From an uncultured Saprospiraceae bacterium (GTDB lineage Bacteria > Bacteroidota > Bacteroidia > Chitinophagales > Saprospiraceae), in assembly GCA_937973565.1 (NCBI GenBank), contig CALJKQ010000259.1, positions 1 to 22,990 of the forward strand: a stretch of 22,990 nt of DNA, written 5' to 3'. Both the position numbers and the translations under genes were made by a program. Positions within the stretch are counted from its first letter, which is position 1; each line of letters starts with the position of its first letter. Positions 16,701 through 22,990 of this stretch are shown piece after piece. A model generated the notes under the pieces. It ran no database searches. It was not told the DNA's origin and saw nothing but the letters and a program-made list of their open reading frames with translations.

Positions 16701-17456
16701 TCGCATTTCTTTGGCACCCAAAGCGCAATTTAAGCCGACTGCAATCGGATTCGCATGGGCTATAGAAATGTAAAATGCCGATACCGTTTGTCCACTTAAG
16801 GTTCTGCCACTGGCATCCGTAATGGTGCCGGATATGATTACAGGTATGTCCTGACCTAAGTCCTCTTTCAATTGTTCTATAGCAAAAATGGCGGCCTTTG
16901 CATTGAGTGTATCAAAAATGGTTTCTACCATCAACAAGTCTGCTCCCCCCTCCATCAATGCCCGGGCCTGATCGTAGTAAGCCATTCTGAGTTCATCAAA
17001 AGTGACCGCCCTGAAACCGGGATTGTTGACATCCGGTGAAATGGAGGCCGTCCGGTTGGTAGGACCCATGGCGCCTGCCACATAACATTTTTGCCCGGTT
17101 AATTGCAGGTGCTTTTGCACACACTCTTTAGCAATCTTCGCCGATTCAAAATTCATTTGATAAACGGCATCCTCCAGGCCATAATCCGCCTGAGCAACCT
17201 TGGAACTGCTGAAGGTATTGGTTTCGATGATGTCTGCACCCGCATTCAGGTAGGCGTCATGAATTTCTTTTATGACGTCCGGACGGGTAATGCTCAACAG
17301 ATCATTGTTGCCTTTGAGGTCCTTCTTACTATTGGCAAATTTGGTGCCTCTAAAGTCATTCTCCCCCAGCTTGTAACGTTGAATCATGGTTCCCATAGCC
17401 CCGTCCAATACAAGGACACGACTCTCCAATAAGGTTTGTAATTCTTTCCTGATCAT
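13773..17456 (-). CDS. metH: Cobalamin-dependent methionine synthase (MetH), full length
   Basis: MetH moves a methyl group from 5-methyltetrahydrofolate through cobalamin to homocysteine. Taken from ATG 17456 it has 1227 residues, the same length as E. coli MetH, and all four modules. The homocysteine domain (1 to about 325) has zinc ligands in GLNCALG (Cys244) and GGCCGTT (Cys307, Cys308). The pterin-binding domain (about 350-610) includes FINIGERTNVTGS. The cobalamin cap and B12 domains (about 645-890) include DVHDIGKNIVG, with the cobalt-ligating His755, and GLSGLITPSLDEM. The C-terminal activation domain binds S-adenosylmethionine. A TTG three codons upstream is possible but would lie inside the predicted promoter. 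Its stop overlaps the SLBB gene start, tying a housekeeping enzyme to the polysaccharide locus. No B12-box was seen upstream. Confidence 0.98.
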   Translation of the reverse strand: MIRKELQTLLESRVLVLDGAMGTMIQRYKLGENDFRGTKFANSKKDLKGNNDLLSITRPDVIKEIHDAYLNAGADIIETNTFSSSKVAQADYGLEDAVYQMNFESAKIAKECVQKHLQLTGQKCYVAGAMGPTNRTASISPDVNNPGFRAVTFDELRMAYYDQARALMEGGADLLMVETIFDTLNAKAAIFAIEQLKEDLGQDIPVIISGTITDASGRTLSGQTVSAFYISIAHANPIAVGLNCALGAKEMRPHLKELADISQFYISAYPNAGLPNEMGGYDQSPEQMKAYIQEFVESQFVNIIGGCCGTTPDHIKAMAEAVKGLRPRPLVKKEKLSAYSGLEALVVRPDLNFINIGERTNVTGSRMFARLILEGKYNEALAVARQQVEAGAQIIDVNMDEGLLDSEKAMETFLHLVMSEPDIARVPVMIDSSKWSVIETGLKCVQGKCIINSISLKEGKERFLQHASLARKYGAAVVVMAFDEEGQADTVERKVAICNRAYKILTEEAGMSPTDIIFDPNIFAVATGIKEHNEYAIYFIEACKQIKAQCPGCKISGGVSNISFSFRGNDKVREAMHAAFLYHAIKAGMDMGIVNAGMIEVYEEVEPSLLVKVEDVLFNRHEGATEALVSYAETIKGGGKVLQKDELWRQTSVQERIIHALVKGITEHIEKDVEEARGMYSTSLQIIEGPLMDGMNVVGDLFGSGKMFLPQVVKSARVMKQAVAYLTPYIEAEKQGNNASSKGKILLATVKGDVHDIGKNIVGVVLACNAYDIIDLGVMVPTAKILEEAVKQQVDIIGLSGLITPSLDEMSGVAREMERMGMKLPLLIGGATTSKTHTALRIDTEYSGPVIHVLDASRSVTVAGSLLSDDTNVKNSVVQQYKKDYESLREQRLSGKFDKEYIAIDEANAQKPLLDWKQYTAPQPKATTVTAIDFTVEMLKPFIDWTPFFQSWQLAGKYPAILEDKVVGKEATELLQHGLEMLDKIQKEGWLQMKGVYGFFPANAEGNDVIIWKDENRNEEQARLHFLRQQRKKADGLPYYCLSDYIVPADEEQTDYIGMFAVTAGLGIESHIKNFESQHDDYNAILLKSLADRLAEAAAEYLHFKTRTQYWAYAPEENLDYERLIGEKYRGIRPAPGYPACPDHTQKDTIWTMLDVEANTGIQLTESKAMYPAASVSGFYFSHPDARYFGLGAIGKDQIESLVARSGKCLEEWEKWLAPNLNYKSFE

Positions 17457-17462
17457 AGAAAG

Positions 17463-17470
17463 CAAAGATA
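17463..17470 (-). promoter_or_regulatory. Predicted metH promoter -7 element, near-leaderless
   Basis: On the minus strand the bases TATCTTTG match the Bacteroidota sigma-A -7 consensus TAnnTTTG exactly and are followed by C and then TTTCT before the metH ATG at 17456. A start about 4 bases after the element would leave a 5' leader of only 2-3 bases. The upstream 212-base gap from the pseudouridine synthase gives room for an independent promoter. The -33 element is not clear. Confidence 0.5.
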
Positions 17471-17668
17471 GTGAAGCGTTTATAATTTGAAAACTTTAAA
17501 TAAGAGAGGAAAAAGCTATACCCATACCTTTTACGAACTCCCCAATTCTATTTTTGTCCAAACTTTTTTTATCAACAACGGATTGCCCCAAAGATGAGGT
17601 TTCAATCAAAAAGCATAGCATTCGCGGCATAACGGAATCATCAAAAGTATGATCCTTTTCAAGCTGTC

Positions 17669-19129
17669 TTATCCTTCTTTTCTTCGATTGGTAAAATGTC
17701 GAAGCATAATGATCTCTTTTTCGGTCAGCTCTCTGGAGAATCCACGAGGCAAATCCTTTTTCGTCAAACCTGCAAAATAGGTCCTGTCCAGCCTGACAAC
17801 TTCATAACCCAGCGATTCAAATATTCTGCGAACAATCCTGTTTTTACCGCTGTGGATTTCAATGCCTACCTGATTTTTTTTACCGGCCTCAATGTAGTCT
17901 ACGGCATCGACCTCTGCTTTGCCATCTTCCAGCATTACGCCATCTTTGATTTTTTCGAGATCCGTAATCTTCAGATTCTTGTCCAGTTCAACCTGGTAAA
18001 TCTTTTTGATTTGGTGGCTGGGATGTGACAATTTTTTAGCCAAAGCCCCATCATTGGTAAGCAACAGCAAACCGGTGGTATTGCGATCCAGTCTGCCAAC
18101 CGGAAACAAACGTTCTTCGTATTTGTCTTTTACAAGGTCAAGCACGGTCTTCCTGCCTTTTTCATCTTCTGCCGTCGTAATAAAATTTTTTGGCTTGTTG
18201 AGCAAGAGATAAATGAGTTTTTCCTCTTTTTTGAGTACTTCCCCTTTGTAGGTTATGACGTCGTTCTCTTTGGTTTCGTAAGCCGGATTTGTATTCACCT
18301 CGCCATTGACAGAAATTTCTCCTGCTTTCACCAATTCCGCCGCTTTTCTGCGGGAGCAAATGCCCGATTGAGCTACATATTTATTGAGGCGTATGATCTC
18401 TGAAGTAGCCGATGCTTTTTTTGCTTTTACCGGCTTTTCAATAAATCTCTCCTCGTTCTCATCATTGTGTTGATCGTGATTGCCTCTGTTGAAGAAGTTT
18501 TCATCGAAGAGTCGGGGTTTGCGAACAGGCTTTGCTTCGCCATCTTTAAAAGAAGGTTTGGCTTTGTCGCGATTCCTGCTTTCCGGCGAAGTTTCTTTTC
18601 GGTCAAATCGTTTGAAGTCGTCCTTTTGTCCAAATGACTTCGATGGAGTACGTTCTCTTTTATCTTCTGTAAATTTTGGGGTCCTGCCCCTTTTTTCATT
18701 GTCACCTCCGGAAAACCGGCGCTCATCACTGCCTTTTTTATCCGGATTGAATGTCGGACGATCCTGCCTTTGACTCGATTCTGATCTTTTTTCAAATGTA
18801 GGCCGATCTTCACCGCTTCTTTTTTCAAATTTAAAAGCCGGACGTTCTTTCTTTTGGCTGGATCCTGCTCTTTTTTCAAAGGAAGGGCGTTCTTCTCCCC
18901 CTTTTTTATCTGTTTTAAAAGCCGGACGATCGCTCCTTCGGTTTGACCCCGGTCTTTTTTCAAACGGAGGACGTTCCTCTCCATCTGCCGCCCTTCTCCT
19001 TTTGGGTTTGCCGGAAGTCTCAGAACTTTCTTCTTCTTTATTATTTTTTATGAAAAATTTTTCAAAGGGGCTTTTCCTTGCTACCGTTTTTTTCTTGCCC
19101 TCTGGTTTTTTATTTTTTTCCTCTCGCAT
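17669..19129 (-). CDS. rluB: RluB/RsuA-family 23S rRNA pseudouridine synthase with long disordered N-terminus
   Basis: The C-terminal half is a standard large-subunit pseudouridine synthase. It has an S4 RNA-binding domain at about 244-300 (RLNKYVAQSGICSRRKAAELV), then the catalytic domain with GRLDRNTTGLLLLTNDG (345-361, catalytic Asp348), HPSHQIKKIYQV (369-380) and GKNRIVRRIFESLGY (428-442). Members isomerise a uridine in helix 89/90 of 23S rRNA (RluB) or in 16S rRNA (RsuA); RluB is favoured but not proven. Residues 1 to about 243 are highly charged, without hydrophobic segments, rich in Lys, Arg, Glu, Ser and Gly. They include three near-perfect 28-residue repeats (50-133) with the core ERPxFEKR. 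RluB proteins normally lack so long an extension; it may be a disordered RNA-binding arm. The gene starts 10 bases after dnaB and is likely co-transcribed with it. Confidence 0.93.
   Translation of the reverse strand: MREEKNKKPEGKKKTVARKSPFEKFFIKNNKEEESSETSGKPKRRRAADGEERPPFEKRPGSNRRSDRPAFKTDKKGGEERPSFEKRAGSSQKKERPAFKFEKRSGEDRPTFEKRSESSQRQDRPTFNPDKKGSDERRFSGGDNEKRGRTPKFTEDKRERTPSKSFGQKDDFKRFDRKETSPESRNRDKAKPSFKDGEAKPVRKPRLFDENFFNRGNHDQHNDENEERFIEKPVKAKKASATSEIIRLNKYVAQSGICSRRKAAELVKAGEISVNGEVNTNPAYETKENDVITYKGEVLKKEEKLIYLLLNKPKNFITTAEDEKGRKTVLDLVKDKYEERLFPVGRLDRNTTGLLLLTNDGALAKKLSHPSHQIKKIYQVELDKNLKITDLEKIKDGVMLEDGKAEVDAVDYIEAGKKNQVGIEIHSGKNRIVRRIFESLGYEVVRLDRTYFAGLTKKDLPRGFSRELTEKEIIMLRHFTNRRKEG
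18731..18982 (-). repeat. Three tandem 84-base in-frame repeats inside the pseudouridine synthase gene
   Basis: Three consecutive units (18982-18899, 18898-18815, 18814-18731) encode 28 residues each. Every unit follows the plan G-E-[ED]-R-P-x-F-E-K-R, then x-x-S and a variable stretch, then [DE]-R-P-x-F and a basic end. The plus strand shows the recurring ttttttcaaa and gccggacg words. A partial fourth unit (SDERR) follows. The whole length is a multiple of three, so copy-number changes keep the frame. Confidence 0.85.
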
Positions 19130-19139
19130 GACTTAAATC

Positions 19140-20696
19140 TTAAAATGGTATTTGCGTATCACCAAAACCATCTACATCACCAACATCGCCGGTATTCAAC
19201 CTCGATGGTCGGGTAATCATGGCATTGAAATTATCTGTTGCAAATGGATTGCCAAATTCGCCGCCTACAAAGCCGGATTCTCCCGGATCTTCAAATTTGG
19301 TATATTCTCCAATAAATCTCAGATTGACCGTACCCAAACTTCCGTTCCTGTGTTTTGCCAAAATGATCTCGGCTATGTCTTTGGGTGTATCAAAACTGCC
19401 CCCTTCTTCCAGCCCGTAATAATCAGGTCGGTAAATGAAGGTTACAATATCCGCATCCTGTTCAATGGCACCGGATTCCCTCAAATCCGAAAGCTGGGGT
19501 CGTTTCTCCCCTCCCCTTGTTTCAACTGCCCTCGAAAGCTGCGACAAGGCTATTACGGGCACATGCAATTCCTTGGCAAGACTTTTTAATGATCTGGAAA
19601 TGGAAGAAATTTCCTGTTCCCGGTTACCCCTTTTTTCGTTGGGTGCGGCGGTCATCAACTGAAGGTAATCGATGATAACCATGGAGATATCGTGATTTTG
19701 CTTCAAACGCCTACACTTGGCCCGTAATTCGAAGATGTTGATGGCCGGCGTATCGTCTATGTACATAGGCAACTGTGATAGTTTATCTACAGCCGCGTGT
19801 AGCTTTGTCCATTCGGAGTCATCCATTTTGCCATTCCTCAGCTTGGAAGATCCTATTTCTGCTTCTGCCGAAATCAAACGCTGTACAAGCTGAACACTGG
19901 CCATCTCCAGAGAAAATACGGCAACTCCTTGACCATTGGCGGCTGCATTCTTGGCCATACTCAAGGTGAAAGCGGTTTTTCCCATACCCGGTCTGGCTGC
20001 CACAATGATAAAATCCGAAGGTTGCCAACCATTGGTCATTTTGTCCAAACTTCTGAATCCAGAGGTAACACCGGTAAGTTCGCTACCCCGTTGACTTATT
20101 TTTTCTATTTCTTTTTGTGCCTGCACCACCAAAGAAGACAATGACTCATAACCTGTATTCAGGTTTTGATCGGTGATGTTGTAAAGCCCTCTTTCTGCCT
20201 CATCCAGAATTTCCAGCACATCCATAGTATCCTCAAATGAGTTGCGGATGACTTCTGTGGAAACCCGGATAAGTTCTCTCTGAATAAATTTCTGAGCTAT
20301 GATCCTGGCGTGAAATTCAATATTGGCAGCGGAACCTACCTTATTGCCCAGTTCTATTAAGTAACCAACGCCGCCAATTTCTTCAAGTTTACCTCCTTTG
20401 TTCAATGCTTCGTGAACGGTGAGAAGGTCAATGGGCTGCTGCTTGCCAAAAAGGTCAAGCATGATTTCAAATATAGTCTGGTGGGCTTTGAGGTAAAAAG
20501 ATTCCTTTCGCAGGATCTCCACTATGGCCGGCATGCCGTCTTTATCAATGAGAATAGCCCCCAATACCGCTTCTTCCAATGGGATAGCCTGGGGTTGAAT
20601 CCTCCCTGTCATGATCTTATTCAGATCATCGTCGAGTTTTACCGGACTGTAACTACCCCCGGCAATAGGTTTCAACTTATTGGTATTCTCCGACAT
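19140..20696 (-). CDS. dnaB: Replicative DNA helicase DnaB
   Basis: DnaB is the hexameric 5'-3' helicase that unwinds DNA at the replication fork and contacts primase. The 518-residue protein has the N-terminal helical domain (about 34-135, starting PQAIPLEEAVLGAIL) and a linker. The RecA-like motor follows, with Walker A ARPGMGKT (234-241), SLEMA (262-266), Walker B MVIIDYLQLM (339-348), the SQLSR sensor region (385-389) and ESGAIEQDADIV (407-418). There is no intein. The C-terminus extends into a Gly/Asp-rich tail ending GDVDGFGDTQIPF, reminiscent of the acidic IPF tip of SSB proteins. The length is somewhat above the E. coli 471, mostly from terminal extensions. It starts a run with the pseudouridine synthase gene 10 bases behind it. 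Confidence 0.98.
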   Translation of the reverse strand: MSENTNKLKPIAGGSYSPVKLDDDLNKIMTGRIQPQAIPLEEAVLGAILIDKDGMPAIVEILRKESFYLKAHQTIFEIMLDLFGKQQPIDLLTVHEALNKGGKLEEIGGVGYLIELGNKVGSAANIEFHARIIAQKFIQRELIRVSTEVIRNSFEDTMDVLEILDEAERGLYNITDQNLNTGYESLSSLVVQAQKEIEKISQRGSELTGVTSGFRSLDKMTNGWQPSDFIIVAARPGMGKTAFTLSMAKNAAANGQGVAVFSLEMASVQLVQRLISAEAEIGSSKLRNGKMDDSEWTKLHAAVDKLSQLPMYIDDTPAINIFELRAKCRRLKQNHDISMVIIDYLQLMTAAPNEKRGNREQEISSISRSLKSLAKELHVPVIALSQLSRAVETRGGEKRPQLSDLRESGAIEQDADIVTFIYRPDYYGLEEGGSFDTPKDIAEIILAKHRNGSLGTVNLRFIGEYTKFEDPGESGFVGGEFGNPFATDNFNAMITRPSRLNTGDVGDVDGFGDTQIPF

Positions 20697-21133
20697 ACAC
20701 GCTTTTGGCTAAAATGTTAGTAACTCTCTGAATCTGCTGTGCTTAGCTACCCCGATTTTCTATGGTTTCAGGGTCAAACTCCCTTAAAATACAGGAATTT
20801 CAGATGTCCTGCAAAGCTAAGCATTAATATGACCAATTTGAATTATATAATTACACATAAAAAGTGGAAAAACGTGTGGAAAGTTCCATGCAGCTGTGGA
20901 AAACTGAAAATTGGCTAACAACAGATGATTTGGACAACAATACCATGGTTTCGTTGATATTGTGATTTATTTATATATGTTTTTTAACAATTTCAAGGAG
21001 CTTGCGCTATTGTCGAGGGGAATTACATATAATATTTATTATCATATGAACGTCGCATGGCAACGCTGAAAAAAACAACTTACACTCATTTTTGGAATGT
21101 CTCGATGTTGGAAACTCAGTTGGATGCTGAATG
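20697..21133. other. Gene-free region upstream of dnaB with DnaA-box-like 9-mers
   Basis: No plausible gene is present in this 437-base stretch. It holds the predicted dnaB promoter and three GTGGAAA-containing 9-mers on the plus strand at 20863-20871 (AGTGGAAAA), 20875-20883 (TGTGGAAAG) and 20895-20903 (TGTGGAAAA). The third fits the relaxed DnaA-box pattern TTWTNCACA on the opposite strand; the first two miss it by one base. An imperfect 22-base inverted repeat around ACCATGGT lies at 20935-20956. Very A/T-rich tracts follow at about 20960-20995 and 21025-21048. It could be a DnaA-controlled promoter or an origin-like region. No tRNA or known ncRNA is recognised. Confidence 0.3.
20812..20819 (-). 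promoter_or_regulatory. Predicted dnaB promoter -7 element
   Basis: Minus-strand TAGCTTTG fits TAnnTTTG. Transcription starting about 4 bases later would give a dnaB leader of roughly 110 bases, containing a small AGGG/CCCT hairpin (about 20770-20784). An upstream TTG lies closer than the usual -33 spacing, so the match rests on the -7 box alone. Confidence 0.38.
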
Positions 21134-21163
21134 AAAAAAGGCCCGCCGGAAATCCGACGGGCC
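21134..21163 (-). terminator. Intrinsic terminator after the TonB-dependent receptor gene
   Basis: On the minus strand GGCCCGTCGG and CCGGCGGGCC form a ten-position GC-rich stem with one internal mismatch (21163-21154 with 21149-21140) around the four-base loop ATTT. It is followed directly by six T (21139-21134). It starts 26 bases past the receptor's stop codon. This is the only strong hairpin plus U-tract I saw in the window. Confidence 0.92.
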
Positions 21164-21189
21164 CTGTTATTAATTCTTGTGGCTTACAA

Positions 21190-22990
21190 TTAGTTGAAAG
21201 TATATCTCAAGCCCAATTGCATCTGCCATACGTTATCAAAATTCACTGCTTTCACAAATGAATCTTCCAACAAAATGGTCTTGCCATCTTTTACCTGTGT
21301 AGCCATTCTCACAGCGGGTACACCGTCTGCTCCTACACTGGCAAATGACAATGGATTTACAGTGGTAGACAAGTTTCCAACGCCCCATTTGTTGTTAACC
21401 AGGTTACCGACGTTGAAGATATCAGCTCTGATTTGCAGTGCATTCTTTTTACCTCCTACTTTGATGTAAACATCCTGCGTAACAGTAAGGTCAAATCTTG
21501 TCAACCATGGGAAGAAAGAACCATTTCTTTCAGCGTATTGTCCTCTTCTTGAATTGAGGTAATCGTTGTTGGTAATGAATTTCTCAAATGCTTCCTGCTG
21601 TTGTGCTGCTGTAAACACTACAACCTGATTGGCTCCTGAACCGGATGTGATGTCAGCAAATTTGATATCGGATCCTTTGTTAGGAATGAAGATCAAGTCA
21701 TTGAATGATTGACCATCACCGTTGTAATCACCACCATATGTGTAGGAGATTGGAGAACCTGAACCGCTGATCATACCCAATGAGATGCTGGTTGCACCTC
21801 CTTTATCACCACCATAGTTGATCCTATAGTTAAGGAAACCAATGATTCTGTGCTGGATCATTTCATCTCCGTTAGCCAAAACGAGGTTGTTCTGACCATT
21901 TACACCAGGGATGTTGGCTTGAACCGTACTGCCTACAGGCTGAATATCGCGGGCTGAGCCAAAAGTATATCCTACAAATCCACCCAAACCTTTCGTGGCA
22001 ACTTTTTCAAGTTTGGTAGTAAGGGTGTATGAATCTCCCTGATCAGTATTTTTCAATACAAAAGCATTGGTAGTAGCACTGTTGATAAATCTGGCTGCAC
22101 TCGCTGCACTTCCCGACAAGCCTGATGCGGGGAAACGATCTCTGGTGTCAGGACCTACAAAATCTCTGTCTGCCGGTTTCAAGTTGGCATCGATATACCT
22201 AAGCGCCTGTAAAAATCTGTTGTAAATACCTTCAACTGTAAAAGTAAATCCGTTGCCGAATTTTTTGTCAACGGCAAGGCTTGACTTCCAGATGGATGGG
22301 TTCTTCAGATTTTCATCCGATGCATTGATTACATAAGGAGGCAATTTGGTGATATCCGTTGTAGCAGGAATAAACTTGCTGGGATCTGTGGTGAACGGAT
22401 AAGCGGTTGTGTTGGTTACGTTCAACAAGGCAGTATTAACGCCATTGTTACCCAATTGGTTGGAAACCAATACCTGAGGAATTCTGGACACAAAAATACC
22501 GGTTCCTCCACGGATTTGGAAAGTCTTGTCACCACTCAAGTCATAGTTGAAGCCCAATCTGGGAGACAACAATACTTTTGCTGTCGGGAACTTGGATGTA
22601 TTGATTTTAAGATCTGCTCCATTCTCATCTTTGTAAGTAAGACCTCCCACAACCGGGTTGTAGAAGTCAGCCGCTGTTGAGTTGTCATAACCAAAGTAGT
22701 CAGCTCTCAAACCAACCGTTACCTGGAAATCTTTGTTAACCAAAATTTCATCCTGAGCATAGGCTGAATAAGTAGTACTCTTCAATACCTGCAATGGATC
22801 CTGACCATTTGGCAACAATGAATACCTCAGGTTATACCTTGCCACGGTTACAGGTGATACAGGATTGTTGGGATCCGCCTTAAATGCAAGAGCTGCTGCT
22901 TTGAAGTCGTCGATTGAGTTGTAAACATAAACACCATTGGATGATGGGAAGAATACGTTGTTGGATTTAAACAATTCTACAGCCAAACCC
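21190..22990 (-). CDS. Oar-like TonB-dependent outer-membrane receptor, C-terminal part
   Basis: The frame is open to the right window edge, so the N-terminus (signal peptide, carboxypeptidase-regulatory-like domain, plug) is missing; about 600 residues of the beta-barrel are visible. Barrel signatures include YSAYAQDEILVNKDFQVTVG (first strands), SPRLGFNYDLSGDKTFQIRG, then GTGIFVSRIPQVLVSNQLGN. The loop YGGDYNGDGQSFNDLIFIP is a D-x-N-x-D-G-type segment seen in the Oar/TonB receptor family. The protein ends with an aromatic strand, WQMQLGLRYTFN, as expected for BAM-inserted barrels. These receptors import large ligands or, for Oar-like members, act in adhesion or peptide/protein export, powered by TonB. 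The substrate is unknown and no SusD partner is visible downstream. Codon pattern and amino-acid make-up (Asn, Thr, Gly rich) fit a barrel. It is a separate transcription unit, ended by the hairpin at 21134-21163. Confidence 0.92.
   Translation of the reverse strand, partial: GLAVELFKSNNVFFPSSNGVYVYNSIDDFKAAALAFKADPNNPVSPVTVARYNLRYSLLPNGQDPLQVLKSTTYSAYAQDEILVNKDFQVTVGLRADYFGYDNSTAADFYNPVVGGLTYKDENGADLKINTSKFPTAKVLLSPRLGFNYDLSGDKTFQIRGGTGIFVSRIPQVLVSNQLGNNGVNTALLNVTNTTAYPFTTDPSKFIPATTDITKLPPYVINASDENLKNPSIWKSSLAVDKKFGNGFTFTVEGIYNRFLQALRYIDANLKPADRDFVGPDTRDRFPASGLSGSAASAARFINSATTNAFVLKNTDQGDSYTLTTKLEKVATKGLGGFVGYTFGSARDIQPVGSTVQANIPGVNGQNNLVLANGDEMIQHRIIGFLNYRINYGGDKGGATSISLGMISGSGSPISYTYGGDYNGDGQSFNDLIFIPNKGSDIKFADITSGSGANQVVVFTAAQQQEAFEKFITNNDYLNSRRGQYAERNGSFFPWLTRFDLTVTQDVYIKVGGKKNALQIRADIFNVGNLVNNKWGVGNLSTTVNPLSFASVGADGVPAVRMATQVKDGKTILLEDSFVKAVNFDNVWQMQLGLRYTFN

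Noticed and set aside
17496..17630. Minus-strand 44-codon open frame (MPRMLCFLIETSSLG...) in the gap between the pseudouridine synthase and metH
   Set aside because: Length is within chance expectation at this base composition, there is no ribosome-binding site or family likeness, and the metH promoter follows it; peptide data would be needed.
17634..17655. Bulged hairpin just after the pseudouridine synthase stop
   Set aside because: The stem is short and A/T-rich and no U-tract follows, so I do not call it a terminator.
17457..17668. Possible cobalamin or SAM riboswitch upstream of metH
   Set aside because: No B12-box-like GCCACTG or other recognisable riboswitch core was found, and the predicted start site leaves almost no leader.
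18731..18982. CRISPR-like tandem repeat
   Set aside because: The 84-base units are contiguous, in frame and without spacers, so they are a protein repeat.
18427..18984. Alternative-frame minus-strand open frame of 185 codons within the pseudouridine synthase N-terminus
   Set aside because: It arises from the low-complexity purine-rich repeats being open in a second frame; only the frame that runs into the S4 and catalytic domains is supported.
21001..21133. Possible tRNA or small RNA before the receptor terminator
   Set aside because: No cloverleaf or conserved T-loop could be drawn, and the hairpin at 21134-21163 belongs to the receptor gene.

Overview
The window looks like a chromosomal segment of a Bacteroidota bacterium, probably of the Saprospiria/Chitinophagia type, although that rank is a guess. 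The supporting signs are an Oar-like TonB-dependent receptor, a UpxY-type NusG paralogue, a very long multi-SLBB polysaccharide export protein, promoter elements of the form TAnnTTTG, weak Shine-Dalgarno sequences and moderate-to-low GC. Every gene I can support lies on the minus strand, so transcription runs from high to low coordinates.

In transcription order, the right edge (21190-22990) holds the C-terminal part of an outer-membrane TonB-dependent receptor, closed by a strong intrinsic terminator (21134-21163). A gene-free stretch of about 440 bases (20697-21133) follows; it carries a predicted dnaB promoter and a small cluster of DnaA-box-like 9-mers. Next come three housekeeping genes: dnaB (replicative helicase), an RluB-type rRNA pseudouridine synthase with a long disordered repeat-bearing N-terminus, and a full-length cobalamin-dependent methionine synthase metH with its own near-leaderless promoter.

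From 13776 downwards the region is a surface-polysaccharide locus. It starts, overlapping the metH stop by 4 bases, with a 942-residue SLBB outer-membrane export protein. A winged-helix protein with a degenerate nucleotidyltransferase-like domain follows, preceded by a palindrome that overlaps its predicted promoter. It is coupled to a UpxY/RfaH-like antiterminator. The sugar genes come next: ugd (UDP-GlcA), rfbB (dTDP-4-keto-6-deoxyglucose), a NodB-type deacetylase, and wbpD, wbpE, wbpI and wbpB. The last four would convert UDP-GlcNAcA to UDP-2,3-diacetamido-2,3-dideoxy-mannuronic acid. The first enzyme of that pathway, UDP-GlcNAc 6-dehydrogenase (WbpA), is not visible here. Neither are glycosyltransferases, flippase or polymerase, which presumably lie beyond the left edge, where the N-terminus of a Wzz-like membrane protein begins.

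Three genes with unrelated housekeeping roles are embedded in this operon with zero, four-base or few-base spacing: pgeF (peptidoglycan editing), comFC (DNA uptake/phosphoribosyltransferase-like) and ribA (riboflavin). The ATGA (and one TTGA) stop/start overlaps suggest strong translational coupling and fix several start codons. I found no CRISPR array, tRNA, rRNA, transposase or prophage. The most interesting points are the wHTH/degenerate-NTase plus UpxY regulatory pair with its promoter palindrome, the coupled non-sugar genes, the disordered repeats on RluB, and an SSB-like IPF tip on DnaB.
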